The notes beneath the pieces were generated by a model. The model saw only the letters and a program-made list of their open reading frames with translations, was not told where the DNA came from and did no database searches. DNA of 64,000 bases. It comes from Candidatus Manganitrophus noduliformans. GTDB lineage: Bacteria; Nitrospirota; Nitrospiria; SBBL01; Manganitrophaceae. Where the stretch lies: assembly GCF_012184425.1 (NCBI RefSeq), contig NZ_VTOW01000001.1, forward strand, positions 806,001 to 870,000, read 5' to 3'. Numbering within the stretch: the first letter of the stretch is position 1; each line of letters opens with the position of its first letter. The translations under genes were made by a program, and so were the position numbers. Shown piece after piece: positions 1 to 9,700 of this stretch.

Positions 1-63
1 GTTGTGACGGCCATGGGCTACAAATACGCAAAGCAGGTCACGATGATAACGAAGGAACGATGA
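1..63 (+). CDS. 3' end of a phage gene (partial)
   Basis: Frame 1 is open from the window edge and ends at TGA 61-63, giving the last 20 residues of a protein. Its stop overlaps the ATG of the next gene in an ATGA, the same tight coupling seen through the rest of this phage block, so it is probably the upstream structural gene of the operon. Too little is visible to assign a function. Confidence 0.5.
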   Translation, partial: VVTAMGYKYAKQVTMITKER

Positions 64-1586
64 AGAGAATCGCCGTCAAAAGGGTCGATACAGGCATTGT
101 CTCGAACAGTTCGGCGAGCAAGGTGGTCTGGTCGCGCGGGCGGAATGTGCGTTTCCGGCCTGGAAGCGTTTACAAAACACCTGGAAAAACCCTCCTTACG
201 ACCGTTCCTGCGGCCTTGTCGATCCGGGCGATGAAAACCTTCAAGGGCCATGACGGCGTGGTCAGAACGGTTGTAGCATGCGACAACAAGATATTTTCTT
301 ACACAGGCGGGTTCACAGAGCATGTAGAGATCACGCCGACGCCGGCGCCGACCGGAACGTCCTACGTGTGGCATTTCGAATTGATCGGGGGGATGTTGAT
401 CGTCTCGAACGGGTTTTCTCGCTGGAAGTGGCCGAATTATGCGGCGCCGTTGCAGGCTATGACCGGCGCGCCTGAGAAATTCGGAATGATGACCGTTTCG
501 AACAACCGGTTGATCGTCGGAAATATCACCGATGGGGGGAACGCTTATCCGGCTCGGGTGAAGTGGTCTCAGATCGGAAAGCCGGAAATCTTCACGATCG
601 ACAAAACCGGGAAGGGAGGCCGTCATGACCTGCTCGATCCCAACGGGAAGTCGGACGCGATCGAGATCCCGAAGGCGGCGACCCATCGCGGAAAGCGGAC
701 CATCATTTACACCGAGAGAAACATTTGGGCGCTGGATCCGGTTGAGTTCCCCCTGGACTACCGGCCTGAAATCATTGTTCCCGGCCTGGGGCTGCTGGCG
801 CCGAAAGCGCTCGTATCCTGGAAGGGGATCGATTACATCATGGGCCCGGACGATTTTTACATGATGGGATCGGGTGCGCCGGTTCCGTTCGGCTTCGATA
901 TTCGGCCGCTTTGCTTTAACAACTTGAACAAAGAAGTTGGTGTGATCAATACGGCGTTCGGGTTCGTGCTTCCTGAAACCCAGGAGATCGGCTTTGCCGT
1001 GCCGTCGAAGAATGCCACTGAGCCGGATACGATTTATCTCTACCACCTCGAATTGAAAAAATGGACACCGTTGAGCTGCAACTTTCTCTGCGTGAATGAC
1101 TCCCGGCAAGATCCGAATTACGGTGGCGCGTTCGGCGGCGGCGGATTTGGAGAGGGGGCGTTTGGTGGGGCCAATGACGTCAATCTTCTTCCCTACACCG
1201 TGGTCGGGAATATCCACGGCCAGATCCTCAAATTCGATGAGGGTTTCAACGACAACGGGGAGCCGATTACCGGCTATATCGAGTCGGGCGACATGGAAGG
1301 GGATTCCGCGTTTGTCTCAAAGGTCACTCATTCCGTAGCCGTTTATTTGAAAGAGCAAAGCGGAACGACTGAGCCGTTGATGATTCAGATCGGGGTAAGG
1401 GATTCGCTTTCGAAGCCTCTGAAATGGTCGATTCCGAAACCGTTTGCGGCCGGCATCGATGAACAGGCGGATATCACCGCGCGCGGAAAGTGGATGCGGA
1501 TTCGGTTTTACAGTGATCAAATGGATAGTCCATGGGAGCTTGAAGGGTACGAGCTTTTATATTCAAATGAGGAGGAGATCCGATGA
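60..1586 (+). CDS. Phage connector/tail structural protein, propeller-like
   Basis: A 508-residue protein. The N-terminus (VDTGIVSNSSASKVVWSRGRNVRF.., about residues 9-45) has the 'NVRF-PGS..KTPGK' character of podovirus head-completion or tail-nozzle proteins such as P22 gp10-like stabilisation proteins. Repeating beta-rich blades with aromatic/Gly turns follow, and a Gly-rich stretch (GGAFGGGGFGEGAFGG) lies near residues 355-372. There is no signal peptide. It starts at the ATG that overlaps the previous stop and overlaps the next ATG in ATGA. Position just before a fibre and virion proteins supports a structural role. The family assignment rests on general resemblance, not on a diagnostic motif. 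A T7 gp12-like nozzle is the main alternative. Confidence 0.5.
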   Translation: MKRIAVKRVDTGIVSNSSASKVVWSRGRNVRFRPGSVYKTPGKTLLTTVPAALSIRAMKTFKGHDGVVRTVVACDNKIFSYTGGFTEHVEITPTPAPTGTSYVWHFELIGGMLIVSNGFSRWKWPNYAAPLQAMTGAPEKFGMMTVSNNRLIVGNITDGGNAYPARVKWSQIGKPEIFTIDKTGKGGRHDLLDPNGKSDAIEIPKAATHRGKRTIIYTERNIWALDPVEFPLDYRPEIIVPGLGLLAPKALVSWKGIDYIMGPDDFYMMGSGAPVPFGFDIRPLCFNNLNKEVGVINTAFGFVLPETQEIGFAVPSKNATEPDTIYLYHLELKKWTPLSCNFLCVNDSRQDPNYGGAFGGGGFGEGAFGGANDVNLLPYTVVGNIHGQILKFDEGFNDNGEPITGYIESGDMEGDSAFVSKVTHSVAVYLKEQSGTTEPLMIQIGVRDSLSKPLKWSIPKPFAAGIDEQADITARGKWMRIRFYSDQMDSPWELEGYELLYSNEEEIR

Positions 1587-2911
1587 GACGATTAAAAACT
1601 TTAACTCTGATTGGTCTTCTGCTGGTTGCCTCCACGGTGGGCGCGGCGGTCTTTCCGACCCCCTGCAGTGCGACGAATCCGACGAACTGTAGCCGGGGAA
1701 CGTGGGGGCAGGAGCTTCGGGATTTCTTCGATGACACGTTTGATCTTCTGACTGGAAAGCTGGTCACCCCTTATACCGACACGGTGAACGTGGAGAAGTA
1801 TGCTTCGCTTGCGGCGGCGGTGACCGACATTGGATCGGCGACAAAGACATTGCTTATTCCGTCGAATCAGGCTTGTTCGACGGCGATTACCTTTCCATCT
1901 ACGTTGACAGTGGAGGTTACTGGGTCCGGCAAGATCACGAAATCTACCGGTTGTACGCTCACCTTCAACGCCCCGTTCGAGGCCCCGCTTAAGCAGGTGT
2001 TTTCCGGGTTTTCGGCTGGAGATGTGACGTTTGGAAGCGGGAGACAAGAACTTGTTTTTGCAAACTGGTTCGGGGCTTCATCGGCAGAGACAGCAGGAAA
2101 CAATGCGACTTACGTTAATACGGCGGTTTCAGCCGCAGGCGCAAATGCGCTTGTCGTCGTTCCGAGAGGAGTGAATTATACGACGACAGATGTTACGGCG
2201 ACCGGAAAAATCTTAGACCTTCATAACTCGCCCTATGGGTTCTATGTCATCGGTACGCAATCACGGTACTTCAATATCGATTTTAAGAGTTCGGGCGCGA
2301 CCCGTCCAGGCGTACTGAGGTTTGAGAACATAGACGCCGCGGCGCTGGATGTTGGGAGCGTGGTGACTCACTATGCTTCTGGCGCGCAGCAGGGATATTA
2401 CGGATTTGCCTGGCAGGGCGCTGCAACGACAGACGCCCGGTTTGAAATGGCATTGGCCGGGTCTGGAGATTCCGTCGAAGTGCTTAGGATCGTTCCGAAC
2501 CCGTTAGGGGTCGGTCATGCCTTTTTTCGCCTCGGTCCGGATTCCGCTCCGGCTCCTGGCGCAACGATGCACCTCATTGCCAATGGCGGTGATGAGGCGT
2601 CCGGCCTTCGCATTGAAAGGTCAAGCGCAGTTTCTAACCCGGCAAGGTATGGATGGACAATTGATTCTGACGGAAACCTTGAGCTTAACGAGACGGCTAT
2701 CGGTCTCCGGTTAGAAATCGAGAAAACTACCGGGCGAGTAAAAATACAGAATAAGTTACACATTCCTGTGGTAGCAACCGGAAGCCTTCCGGCAGCCGGA
2801 GCGGCTGAGGATGGGTCTGTTTTGATTGAAGATGCCGGAGCGGGGGATCGAAACATAATCTTTTATGCGGGCGGCCAAAGGTTCAGGATTGATGGTGGAT
2901 CACCCTTTTAA
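1583..2911 (+). CDS. Phage tail fibre/spike protein with N-terminal hydrophobic leader
   Basis: A 442-residue protein whose first 20 residues (MRRLKTLTLIGLLLVASTVG) look exactly like a Sec signal or anchor, which is unusual for a virion fibre. The body has the pattern of a right-handed beta-helix of the pectate-lyase type: 'VNVEKYASLAAAVTDIG..KTLLIPSN', then many short Val/Thr/Gly strands. The C-terminal part (LRIERSS.. to FRIDGGSPF) resembles trimeric fibre tips. It overlaps the upstream stop in ATGA and has GGAGG 7 bases before the start. A strong terminator follows, so the first structural transcript probably ends here. Receptor binding is inferred. The leader could mean it is a secreted host-modifying protein instead. 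Confidence 0.55.
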   Translation: MRRLKTLTLIGLLLVASTVGAAVFPTPCSATNPTNCSRGTWGQELRDFFDDTFDLLTGKLVTPYTDTVNVEKYASLAAAVTDIGSATKTLLIPSNQACSTAITFPSTLTVEVTGSGKITKSTGCTLTFNAPFEAPLKQVFSGFSAGDVTFGSGRQELVFANWFGASSAETAGNNATYVNTAVSAAGANALVVVPRGVNYTTTDVTATGKILDLHNSPYGFYVIGTQSRYFNIDFKSSGATRPGVLRFENIDAAALDVGSVVTHYASGAQQGYYGFAWQGAATTDARFEMALAGSGDSVEVLRIVPNPLGVGHAFFRLGPDSAPAPGATMHLIANGGDEASGLRIERSSAVSNPARYGWTIDSDGNLELNETAIGLRLEIEKTTGRVKIQNKLHIPVVATGSLPAAGAAEDGSVLIEDAGAGDRNIIFYAGGQRFRIDGGSPF

Positions 2912-2965
2912 ATGTTGTCCATCGCCTTGCGTCCTGCCATAATCTAGAAAAAAGGGCACCCTCAC

Positions 2966-3012
2966 AAAGGCCCCTTGGAAGCGGTTTATCTGCTTTCAGG
3001 GGGCCTTTTTTA
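2966..3012 (+). terminator. Rho-independent terminator
   Basis: A 9-bp perfect stem (AAAGGCCCC at 2966-2974, GGGGCCTTT at 3000-3008) has a 25-base loop and runs into TTTTT. It lies between the fibre gene and the GNAT gene and would separate those two transcripts. Confidence 0.8.
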
Positions 3013-3028
3013 TTTTGGAGAATGAGAA

Positions 3029-3514
3029 ATGGAAAACCAGGTCGGTATGATCAGAATGGCGGAAGTTGTTCCGCCTGAATCTCCCCAGCTTCACATCGAG
3101 CTCGCGGTGACGTTCCCGAAGGATAAATTCGATGCGATTTGGAGTGAGATCAAGCCATTTGTCGAAGAGCTGGCGGCGGCGTCCGCCGGCGAGTACGACG
3201 CCTATTCCGTCGCTCATGCGCTTCTTTTCGGCACTGCCCACCTCTACGTTGGCCGGTTGACGAATCCCGCGCGGACCTTCGTCGGTTATCTGCTGATCCG
3301 GTATGAACCGCAATCTTGTCACATCTGGCAGGCGTACATCGCTCCCGAGTTTAGGAAGACGAACGTTTTCCAGATGGGGGCCGATTACATCGAGCGAGAG
3401 TTTAAAAAGATGGGCGCCAAGCAGATTACCTTTTCCGCCACGCGGGAGTGGGGCGAAGTCATCGAGAAAATGGGCTTCACCCGCACCTACACGATTTGGA
3501 GGAAGTCGCTTTAA
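3029..3514 (+). CDS. GNAT-fold acetyltransferase-like protein
   Basis: A 161-residue protein with the layout of a GNAT enzyme: a central beta strand 'TFVGYLLIRYEPQSCHIWQAYIAPEFRK' (about residues 88-115) matching strands 4 and 5 and the start of the acetyl-CoA loop, then a helix and the C-terminal 'AKQITFSATREWGEVIEKMGFTRTYTIWRK' typical of GNAT strands 6 and 7. The usual Q/RxxGxG/A pyrophosphate loop is replaced by RKTNVFQMGAD, so activity is uncertain. GNAT-like proteins are common in podovirus structural clusters, sometimes as putative internal virion proteins. It follows a terminator, and its TAA overlaps the next ATG (TAATG). Substrate unknown. Confidence 0.6.
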   Translation: MENQVGMIRMAEVVPPESPQLHIELAVTFPKDKFDAIWSEIKPFVEELAAASAGEYDAYSVAHALLFGTAHLYVGRLTNPARTFVGYLLIRYEPQSCHIWQAYIAPEFRKTNVFQMGADYIEREFKKMGAKQITFSATREWGEVIEKMGFTRTYTIWRKSL

Positions 3515-4449
3515 TGGGATCTTCCGGGTCCGGATCTTCACAGCAGGTGACGAATCTATTTGTTGGGTTTGAGCCGGAGGTTTCAGAATACCTCAAGGCC
3601 ATGCGCGATTTGGTCAATTATTCGACAACGACGACAAAGCCGCAGTTTCGCCCTCCCCTGTTTACCATCCCGGCACAGACCTACGCGCTTCAAGACGCGA
3701 ACGAGCTGGAAGGCATCTCCCGGCTGGCAACACGATCCAGAGATGGAAGCCCGATCATCTCTGCCGGCGAAACCGTGCTTCGAAACACATTCGACGGTCT
3801 GAACCTTACCAATAATCCGAAGCTGGATGCGCTTTGGACGCGGCGAAAAGAAGAAGTGATTCAGGAGTGGGAGGAAGAGATCCTTCCCAGGATTCATTCG
3901 ATTGCCAATCTCAACGGCGGGTTCGGTTCTTCCGGTCATCATGTGATGCAGGCGAAAGAAGCCGAGAAGGTCATGAAGCGGCTGGTTCAAATCGCCTACG
4001 AGATTTACGGTCAGAATTATTTCGCGGAGCGGGCGATTCAGCAGGCGGCGCTCGGGCTCGGAATCGAGTACGGCACCCAGGATATTAAAGACGCGGAGAT
4101 GCTTCGTCAGGTGGGACTCTACAAGCGGGAGTATTCCCAGGGAGCGAGGGAGGACGCCTACAAGCGATCGATGGCCGAAATTGACATGGAGATCACCCGG
4201 CTGGAAGTGCTGGGTAACGCTATTCGGACCGTGATGGGGTCATACGTCACCCGGACGGAGCAACTTTTCTATCCGAGTAAGTTTGGGGAGATTGCCGGAA
4301 TCGCTCTGGCCGGAATGAGCTTGGCTGGATCGATCTACGGAAACGGCGGGTTCGGAAGTCCTTCGACGGGTCAAGCCGGAAGCCCGTCAAGTGGGCCGAC
4401 GCCCTCTTATTCTCCCGGGTCGGCCGTTCCAAGCTACCAGGTGGGGTAA
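3514..4449 (+). CDS. Phage virion protein, paralogue A (putative internal/ejection protein)
   Basis: A 311-residue protein. I chose ATG 3514 over upstream alternatives because it overlaps the previous stop (TAATG) and has GGAGG at a good distance. The sequence is mostly helical, with a Gly/Ala-rich hydrophobic segment near residues 255-275 (IAGIALAGMSLAGSIYG) and a Ser/Pro/Gly-rich tail. It is clearly related to the next gene: 'EGISRLATRSRDGS' matches 'EGIAKLNTRGRNGN', and 'QVGLYKREYSQGAREDAY' matches 'RAGIYQREYEQTKLDDAY'. Paired helical proteins with glycine-rich membrane segments next to tail genes fit podovirus ejection proteins. This is an inference from position and composition, and I know of no named family. 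Confidence 0.55.
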   Translation: MGSSGSGSSQQVTNLFVGFEPEVSEYLKAMRDLVNYSTTTTKPQFRPPLFTIPAQTYALQDANELEGISRLATRSRDGSPIISAGETVLRNTFDGLNLTNNPKLDALWTRRKEEVIQEWEEEILPRIHSIANLNGGFGSSGHHVMQAKEAEKVMKRLVQIAYEIYGQNYFAERAIQQAALGLGIEYGTQDIKDAEMLRQVGLYKREYSQGAREDAYKRSMAEIDMEITRLEVLGNAIRTVMGSYVTRTEQLFYPSKFGEIAGIALAGMSLAGSIYGNGGFGSPSTGQAGSPSSGPTPSYSPGSAVPSYQVG

Positions 4450-4452
4450 ATC

Positions 4453-5358
4453 ATGGGTGGATCAAAGGGACAAAGCACGGTCACTGTCGAGAAATGGCCT
4501 GCATTTCTTGAAGATACGGCAAACCCTTATTCCGTTCCCGGAATTTTGAATTTATACCTCGATGCTTCAAGAGAGGTCAGCGATTACTATGAGAGCGTTT
4601 TTCTTGGCGGTGTTTCTGTCTTTACGAACTTCGCCAAGATCATCGTCGCTCAAGCGGTTGAAGAGGCCGAAGGGATTGCAAAGCTAAACACCCGCGGAAG
4701 AAACGGAAATACCACGGTCACAAAGGCAAAGGCGCTCGTCACCGATGTGATCGGTGGGGATTACCTGGATGGATCCAGATCCGAGTTTCAGGAAGTCCTT
4801 ACCGATATCAATCAGAAGTCGGACGATGCCTTTGAAGACGATATTCGCTCGAAAGTGGGAGGCTCCCTTTATTTGATGGGAGATCCGGCGCCGGACAACC
4901 TGGCGGAAGAATTAACCTCCGGAACTTCTCAGAAATATCGGGACCGGCTGGTCGACCGCGCCTATGCCGACAATTATGGGGTTGAACGAAGGCATCAGCA
5001 TGACACGCTTTATCCTGGAAAGGATTACGCGATTCAAGACGTTTACGATGCGGAAGCCGTTCGCCGGGCCGGAATCTATCAGCGTGAATACGAGCAAACA
5101 AAGCTCGATGATGCTTACCGGGCGCAAATGGAGTACACCGCGAACAGAATCCGGGCTGAGGAGGTTTTTGGGAACGCGCTTCGTTCGATGGTGGGGGCGC
5201 AGCAGGCACATACCACACCATATTACAAGCCGAATCCGGCGGGGTCGATCCTCGGTGGTGCGTTGGTGGGGGCACAGGCCGGGTCTGTGCTGGGTCCGTG
5301 GGGAGCGGCCGGCGGTGCCGTGATCGGTGGAATCTTGGGATATGCGGGATCACAATAG
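4453..5358 (+). CDS. Phage virion protein, paralogue B with C-terminal glycine-zipper segment
   Basis: A 301-residue protein, a diverged tandem duplicate of the preceding gene. The two share the 'EGI..L.TR.R.G' block and the '(V/A)GIYxREYxQ..xDAY..xM...xxRxE.xxGNA.R' block at about residues 195-245. The C-terminus ends in a glycine zipper (GGALVGAQAGSVLGPWGAAGG.., about residues 263-298), a pattern seen in membrane-inserting or pore-forming segments. It begins 3 bases after the previous stop and is followed 8 bases later by the next gene. A role in DNA delivery through the envelope is inferred, not shown. Confidence 0.55.
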   Translation: MGGSKGQSTVTVEKWPAFLEDTANPYSVPGILNLYLDASREVSDYYESVFLGGVSVFTNFAKIIVAQAVEEAEGIAKLNTRGRNGNTTVTKAKALVTDVIGGDYLDGSRSEFQEVLTDINQKSDDAFEDDIRSKVGGSLYLMGDPAPDNLAEELTSGTSQKYRDRLVDRAYADNYGVERRHQHDTLYPGKDYAIQDVYDAEAVRRAGIYQREYEQTKLDDAYRAQMEYTANRIRAEEVFGNALRSMVGAQQAHTTPYYKPNPAGSILGGALVGAQAGSVLGPWGAAGGAVIGGILGYAGSQ

Positions 5359-5366
5359 GAGACGGC

Positions 5367-6797
5367 ATGGCACACGATGATATCCGGAAAGGGAACGGCT
5401 TGAGGATCAATTTCGGGGATCGTGTTTTATTCGAAGATCCTCCGTCAAAGCCGAATATAGCAGAGAGTATCTATCGGGACGAAGGAAGCCGCATCGAACC
5501 CGGCAATCCGAATCGAAGTGCCGTCACCCCTGTTTCGAATGCGATTACTGGACCGATTTACGGTCCGAAGAACATCGCCGAGGAGCGGGTTTCCCCGCGT
5601 CCCGGAATGACCTCGCCGCCACTTCCCGAGTGGCCAAATACCGCGGCGTCTGCCGTGTCTCCCCCCACATGGGAGCGCCGCGGTATTCCTACCATCCCTG
5701 CCGTTGATTCGGATGTGTCGACGCCTGATGTGGTCGCTTCTCCCGGACAGCCGCAAGGGCTCAAGACGCCTGAAGGAATGGGCCCCCCTGCGCCGGAAAG
5801 CGCAACCGCCAAATGGTTTAAGAACATGACGCCGGATCAGCGGACGGCGCTTCAACGGTCTCTTCTGGCGACCGGGCTTTCTTTGATGGCGTCTCAGCGA
5901 CCCTCCCGGTATCCGGTTTCGACTGTCTCTCAGGTCGGAGAGGCGGGGCTGACGGGGCTTGCCGTTTACGATCGAACCATGGCGCAAGCTGGCGAAGCAG
6001 CGGATCGCCGGACGCAACTTGGATTGCGGGAGCGTCAGGTCGCTACAGAAGAAGCGCGGCTTCGCCTGGCGGTTGATGAGGCGATGAGGAAGGCCGAATT
6101 CGAAAGCCCTGGAACGCCTGGGACGGTCGGATACTCGGAGCGGCCGACGTCGCTTCAACTCAATACCGGAGGGGTTCAGGAGCGGCCGGTAGCGACCCGC
6201 GGCGAGGGGGCTGGACCTCGAGCGCTTGGGTTGAATCTCGGAGCGCCGGAGGCGTCTTCCGGGGCGACCCGGCCGGAGAGAGGGTTGGTGGTCACCCCGG
6301 GAAAAGAGCCCGGTCAGGGGTATCGTGCGCGGGAGGCCGATATCCGGTATCGAAACGCGGTGACCGACAAGCTGCTTTCCGAAACAGGCGGAGAGATCTT
6401 CAAGTTGACACTGGAAGAGAAGCGCCTTGGGATCGAGAAGGCGAAAGCAGAGATCGGTAAGCTTCGCGCGGAAGCGGCCAAAATGCCGAAGTCTCAACGC
6501 GATTACCTCGAAGAGAAGGCGCAAGACGGATTTACGAAAGCCTATCTTGCGTACAAAAAGGAACATCCTGAGGACGAGGACGGCGCGATCGCGGCCGGAT
6601 TCAGCGTTTACAACTCCCTCTTTCGCATGGGGATGGGTGATCAGTTCATTCCGGGGGAGGAAACTGGATTCTGGCCCTTTAAAGGCCGGGAGCCTGGTCA
6701 GTGGGTATCTCCCCCGGCCGGCGCGAAGGATACCGGCCGCACCTCTGGCGGAAAGAAGGTTTATCAACTTCCTGACGGAAACTACTGGGTGCCCTGA
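5367..6797 (+). CDS. Phage protein of unknown function, Pro-rich N-half and coiled-coil C-half
   Basis: A 476-residue protein. ATG 5367 is preferred to the upstream in-frame start because it sits just after the previous stop with GGAGACGG in front. Residues 1-140 are Pro/Ser/Gly-rich and probably disordered. A short helical segment near 150-185 ([27 protein letters not shown]) is the likeliest folded or membrane-active part. Residues 345-410 are Lys/Glu-rich coiled coil ([27 protein letters not shown]). The C-terminus ends in a short '[15 protein letters not shown]' unit. The stop overlaps the ATG of the giant gene (TGATG), suggesting translational coupling. It may be a virion linker or internal protein. 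Confidence 0.5.
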   Translation: MAHDDIRKGNGLRINFGDRVLFEDPPSKPNIAESIYRDEGSRIEPGNPNRSAVTPVSNAITGPIYGPKNIAEERVSPRPGMTSPPLPEWPNTAASAVSPPTWERRGIPTIPAVDSDVSTPDVVASPGQPQGLKTPEGMGPPAPESATAKWFKNMTPDQRTALQRSLLATGLSLMASQRPSRYPVSTVSQVGEAGLTGLAVYDRTMAQAGEAADRRTQLGLRERQVATEEARLRLAVDEAMRKAEFESPGTPGTVGYSERPTSLQLNTGGVQERPVATRGEGAGPRALGLNLGAPEASSGATRPERGLVVTPGKEPGQGYRAREADIRYRNAVTDKLLSETGGEIFKLTLEEKRLGIEKAKAEIGKLRAEAAKMPKSQRDYLEEKAQDGFTKAYLAYKKEHPEDEDGAIAAGFSVYNSLFRMGMGDQFIPGEETGFWPFKGREPGQWVSPPAGAKDTGRTSGGKKVYQLPDGNYWVP

Positions 6798-9700
6798 TGC
6801 CGATCATCCCCAAGGATCAAATCCAATTTGACGAAACGGATGCCTCAGCGTCGCCTCCTGGCGGCCAAATCTACAAGCCTGACCAAATCCGTTTCGATGA
6901 TGAACCGGCCCAGGGAAAGGGGCTTTCCGTCGCCGGAGCGGGGCGTCCCGGCATCGGCCTGAAACCGGCCCACGAAACGCTTCCAGGGGCCGACGCAGAG
7001 ACAATGCGGGATCAGCCAGCGACTTGGGGCGAGACGTTAAAAGCGATTCCGGAATTGACCTACCAGGCTGGAAAAGAGGCGGTTGGCGGGATTGCCCAAA
7101 TGGTCGGCGAGGGCCGATCGACTCCCGATCCAATGGGCGGGATTGTGCTAAAGATCGCCGAGGAGTTAATGCCGGGCCTTAAAACCCCTCCCCCTCCTCG
7201 GGATGAAGCGATTTCCCAGTTCGGCGAGCGCCTGGGTGCGGAAGCAAGGGCGCGATCGGAAGAAATCACGCCGAAGAATCAGACCTTCTGGCAGAAAGCA
7301 ACCACACAGGCCGGTATTTCGCTTGGGAGCATGATTCCTGGGACTATCGCGTCGATCATTGCCGGAAACCCTGCGCCATTGGTGGGCTCCTTCGCTGCAC
7401 AAGAGGCAGGGCAGAGTTACAGTGAGGCACGGTCCAAGGGACTCCCGGAGGGTCAAGCGGCTCTGTACGCTCAATTAAATGGTGTGATCGAAGCGGGGAC
7501 CGAGTATCTTCCGGCGAAAGTGCTTTTTAAATCAGGTACAGGCCCTTTTAAAAGATTGCTGAATCTCTACGCCGCGGAACTCCCCGGTGAGAACATCGCC
7601 ACCTTAAGTCAATCCCTCAATGCCTACGTCAACGGATTGGATCCGAATCTAACCGGCGGGGAATTGATCGAGCGGATGAAGCTGACAACCGGGTCGACAA
7701 TGATTTCCGCCGGTGTTCAAGGTGGGATCTCCACGGTTGGAAATCGGATGGCTGGACGAAGGGGCCTTCCGGTTGAGGCACCCAAAGCGACCCCTCCCCC
7801 AACCGGAAAACCGCCCGCGTCTCCGACCGAACCTCCAACCTTCACCCCGACGCACATCCTTCCGGACGGCACGGTGACCCAAAAGGTTGAAGAGGGGGTG
7901 GTGGTCGACCGCCAAGGAAACCTTTATTCCGAAGAGGACGCCACCCCGACGCCGGGACAACGAAGACCGCCGGATACCAGCTTCCGCGCGCGCGACCTGT
8001 CAGAAATACCAGGTGAGACGCCGATCGGAAGGGGTTTGCCGGTTGAACCGGTTGCAGCTGCAAGCCCGGTTGAAGCGCCGACAGACGTCGACCTTCTGGT
8101 GCCGACCGATCAGCCGATACCGCCTCCTGGGCGGGGCCTTTCCCTGGAGACGCCTGAGGCGCTGGCTCCCAGGGTCGAAGCCGATTTGACGACCGGGCAG
8201 GTGATCGAGCAGCCCGAAGCCGTCCGACCGACACCGGTTGAGACGCCGCAGGTTGTTCCGGACGCTCCGACCGGTCCTATCTCCCCTGAAATCGAGCGCC
8301 CCAGGCCACAGCAAACCATTCCCTCGATTCGTCAGGAGGTCGAAGTTCTTGATGAGGAAGCGGAGGACATTCCCCAGCCGAAGGAGATGGACGAAAAGAG
8401 CCCGCTCGGATTGAAGGGGACCGACAAGAATACCTCGCTCGCCGCCTTTGTTCGTGCTGCAGGTGGCATCAACGAAACGCAGATGGCGGGGGATGTGCGT
8501 CAACGCTTCTCGATCCGGGAAGGATTCAACCTGGTCAACCGAAAAACAGGCCTTCCCCTCGATCGGCTTCGGCAAATGGCGGCGCAACATGGGTTCGTTC
8601 CGGAAGACTCCACCCCGGCCGACTTTCTTGAAGCGCTTCGTCGGGACGCCGACTCCCTTAAAGCGCTGGGGAAGGGATCCGTTTTCTCACGCTACTACTC
8701 GCCGGACCTTCCTGGGTTTGACTCGCCGGAAGCCAAGGCGTTCGAGCGCCGGACCGATATCAAGAAAAGAAAGATTGTCAATCGAATGACGCCGGAGGAG
8801 ATGAGAAAGGAACTCCTGACGAGCGCGAAGACTGGAATTCCGAATGATCGTGCCTACGAAGAGGCGATCGACAATACGACCGACAAGGGCCGTCCACATC
8901 GCCGCGACGTTCAGGCTATGATCGACATGGACGGGCTGAAATGGGTCAACGATAATTTGGGCCATGAAGCCGGAGACGCTTTTCTTCGCGCGATCGGCGA
9001 TGCGATTAAAGAATCTGAAATCGAGGGATACCATTTAAGCGGGGATGAGTTTGCCGCGCAATTCGATCGGGAAGTGGACGCTTATGCGAAGATGGAAATA
9101 TTGCGCGACGTTCTCAGAAATGGTATTGTAACCGTTGAGTATGCTGACGGGTCTTCTCGTCAGTTTAAAGGATTGGAGTTTTCCTATGGCGTCGGATCGG
9201 AAAGAACCGCAGCAGACACCGCCCTCTACTCCGACAAAGCAAGGCGAAGGGAATCCGGGGAGCGGGCAAAAACGTCCACCGAACCGCCTCCTTCCCTGGT
9301 TGAAATCACTCCCCCCGAATCCGGTGCGGATAACCGTGGAACTCCTGGGCCGCAAGACCGTGGTGGATCTGAAACCGAAACCGAAGACTTCCGATTAACT
9401 TCTCCCGAAGCACCCCCCGAAGAGCAACCTAAAGCGCCTACCGCCCAGCAGGGTGAAATGTTTCCTGGATCTGAGACGATGCAGACGGGCACCCGTCCGA
9501 TCATCGCCGAAGAAACCGGGGAATTTTTCAAACCGCTTGAGCCGGAAATTGAACAGCCTTCCCTCCTCGATCAAAAACTCGAAGAAGCACGCGAACAGGT
9601 TGACACCTCCCCCTCCGAAGCCCAAATTGAAGCCGGAAACTACCAAAAGGGACACCTCCGAATCAATGGTCTTGATATCTCAATAGAAAACCCGAAGGGT

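Noticed and set aside
18-1217. Long minus-strand open frame opposite the propeller-type phage gene
   Set aside because: It mirrors the coding gene on +, is rich in Arg/His/Pro as antisense frames of GC-rich genes are, and has no ribosome site.
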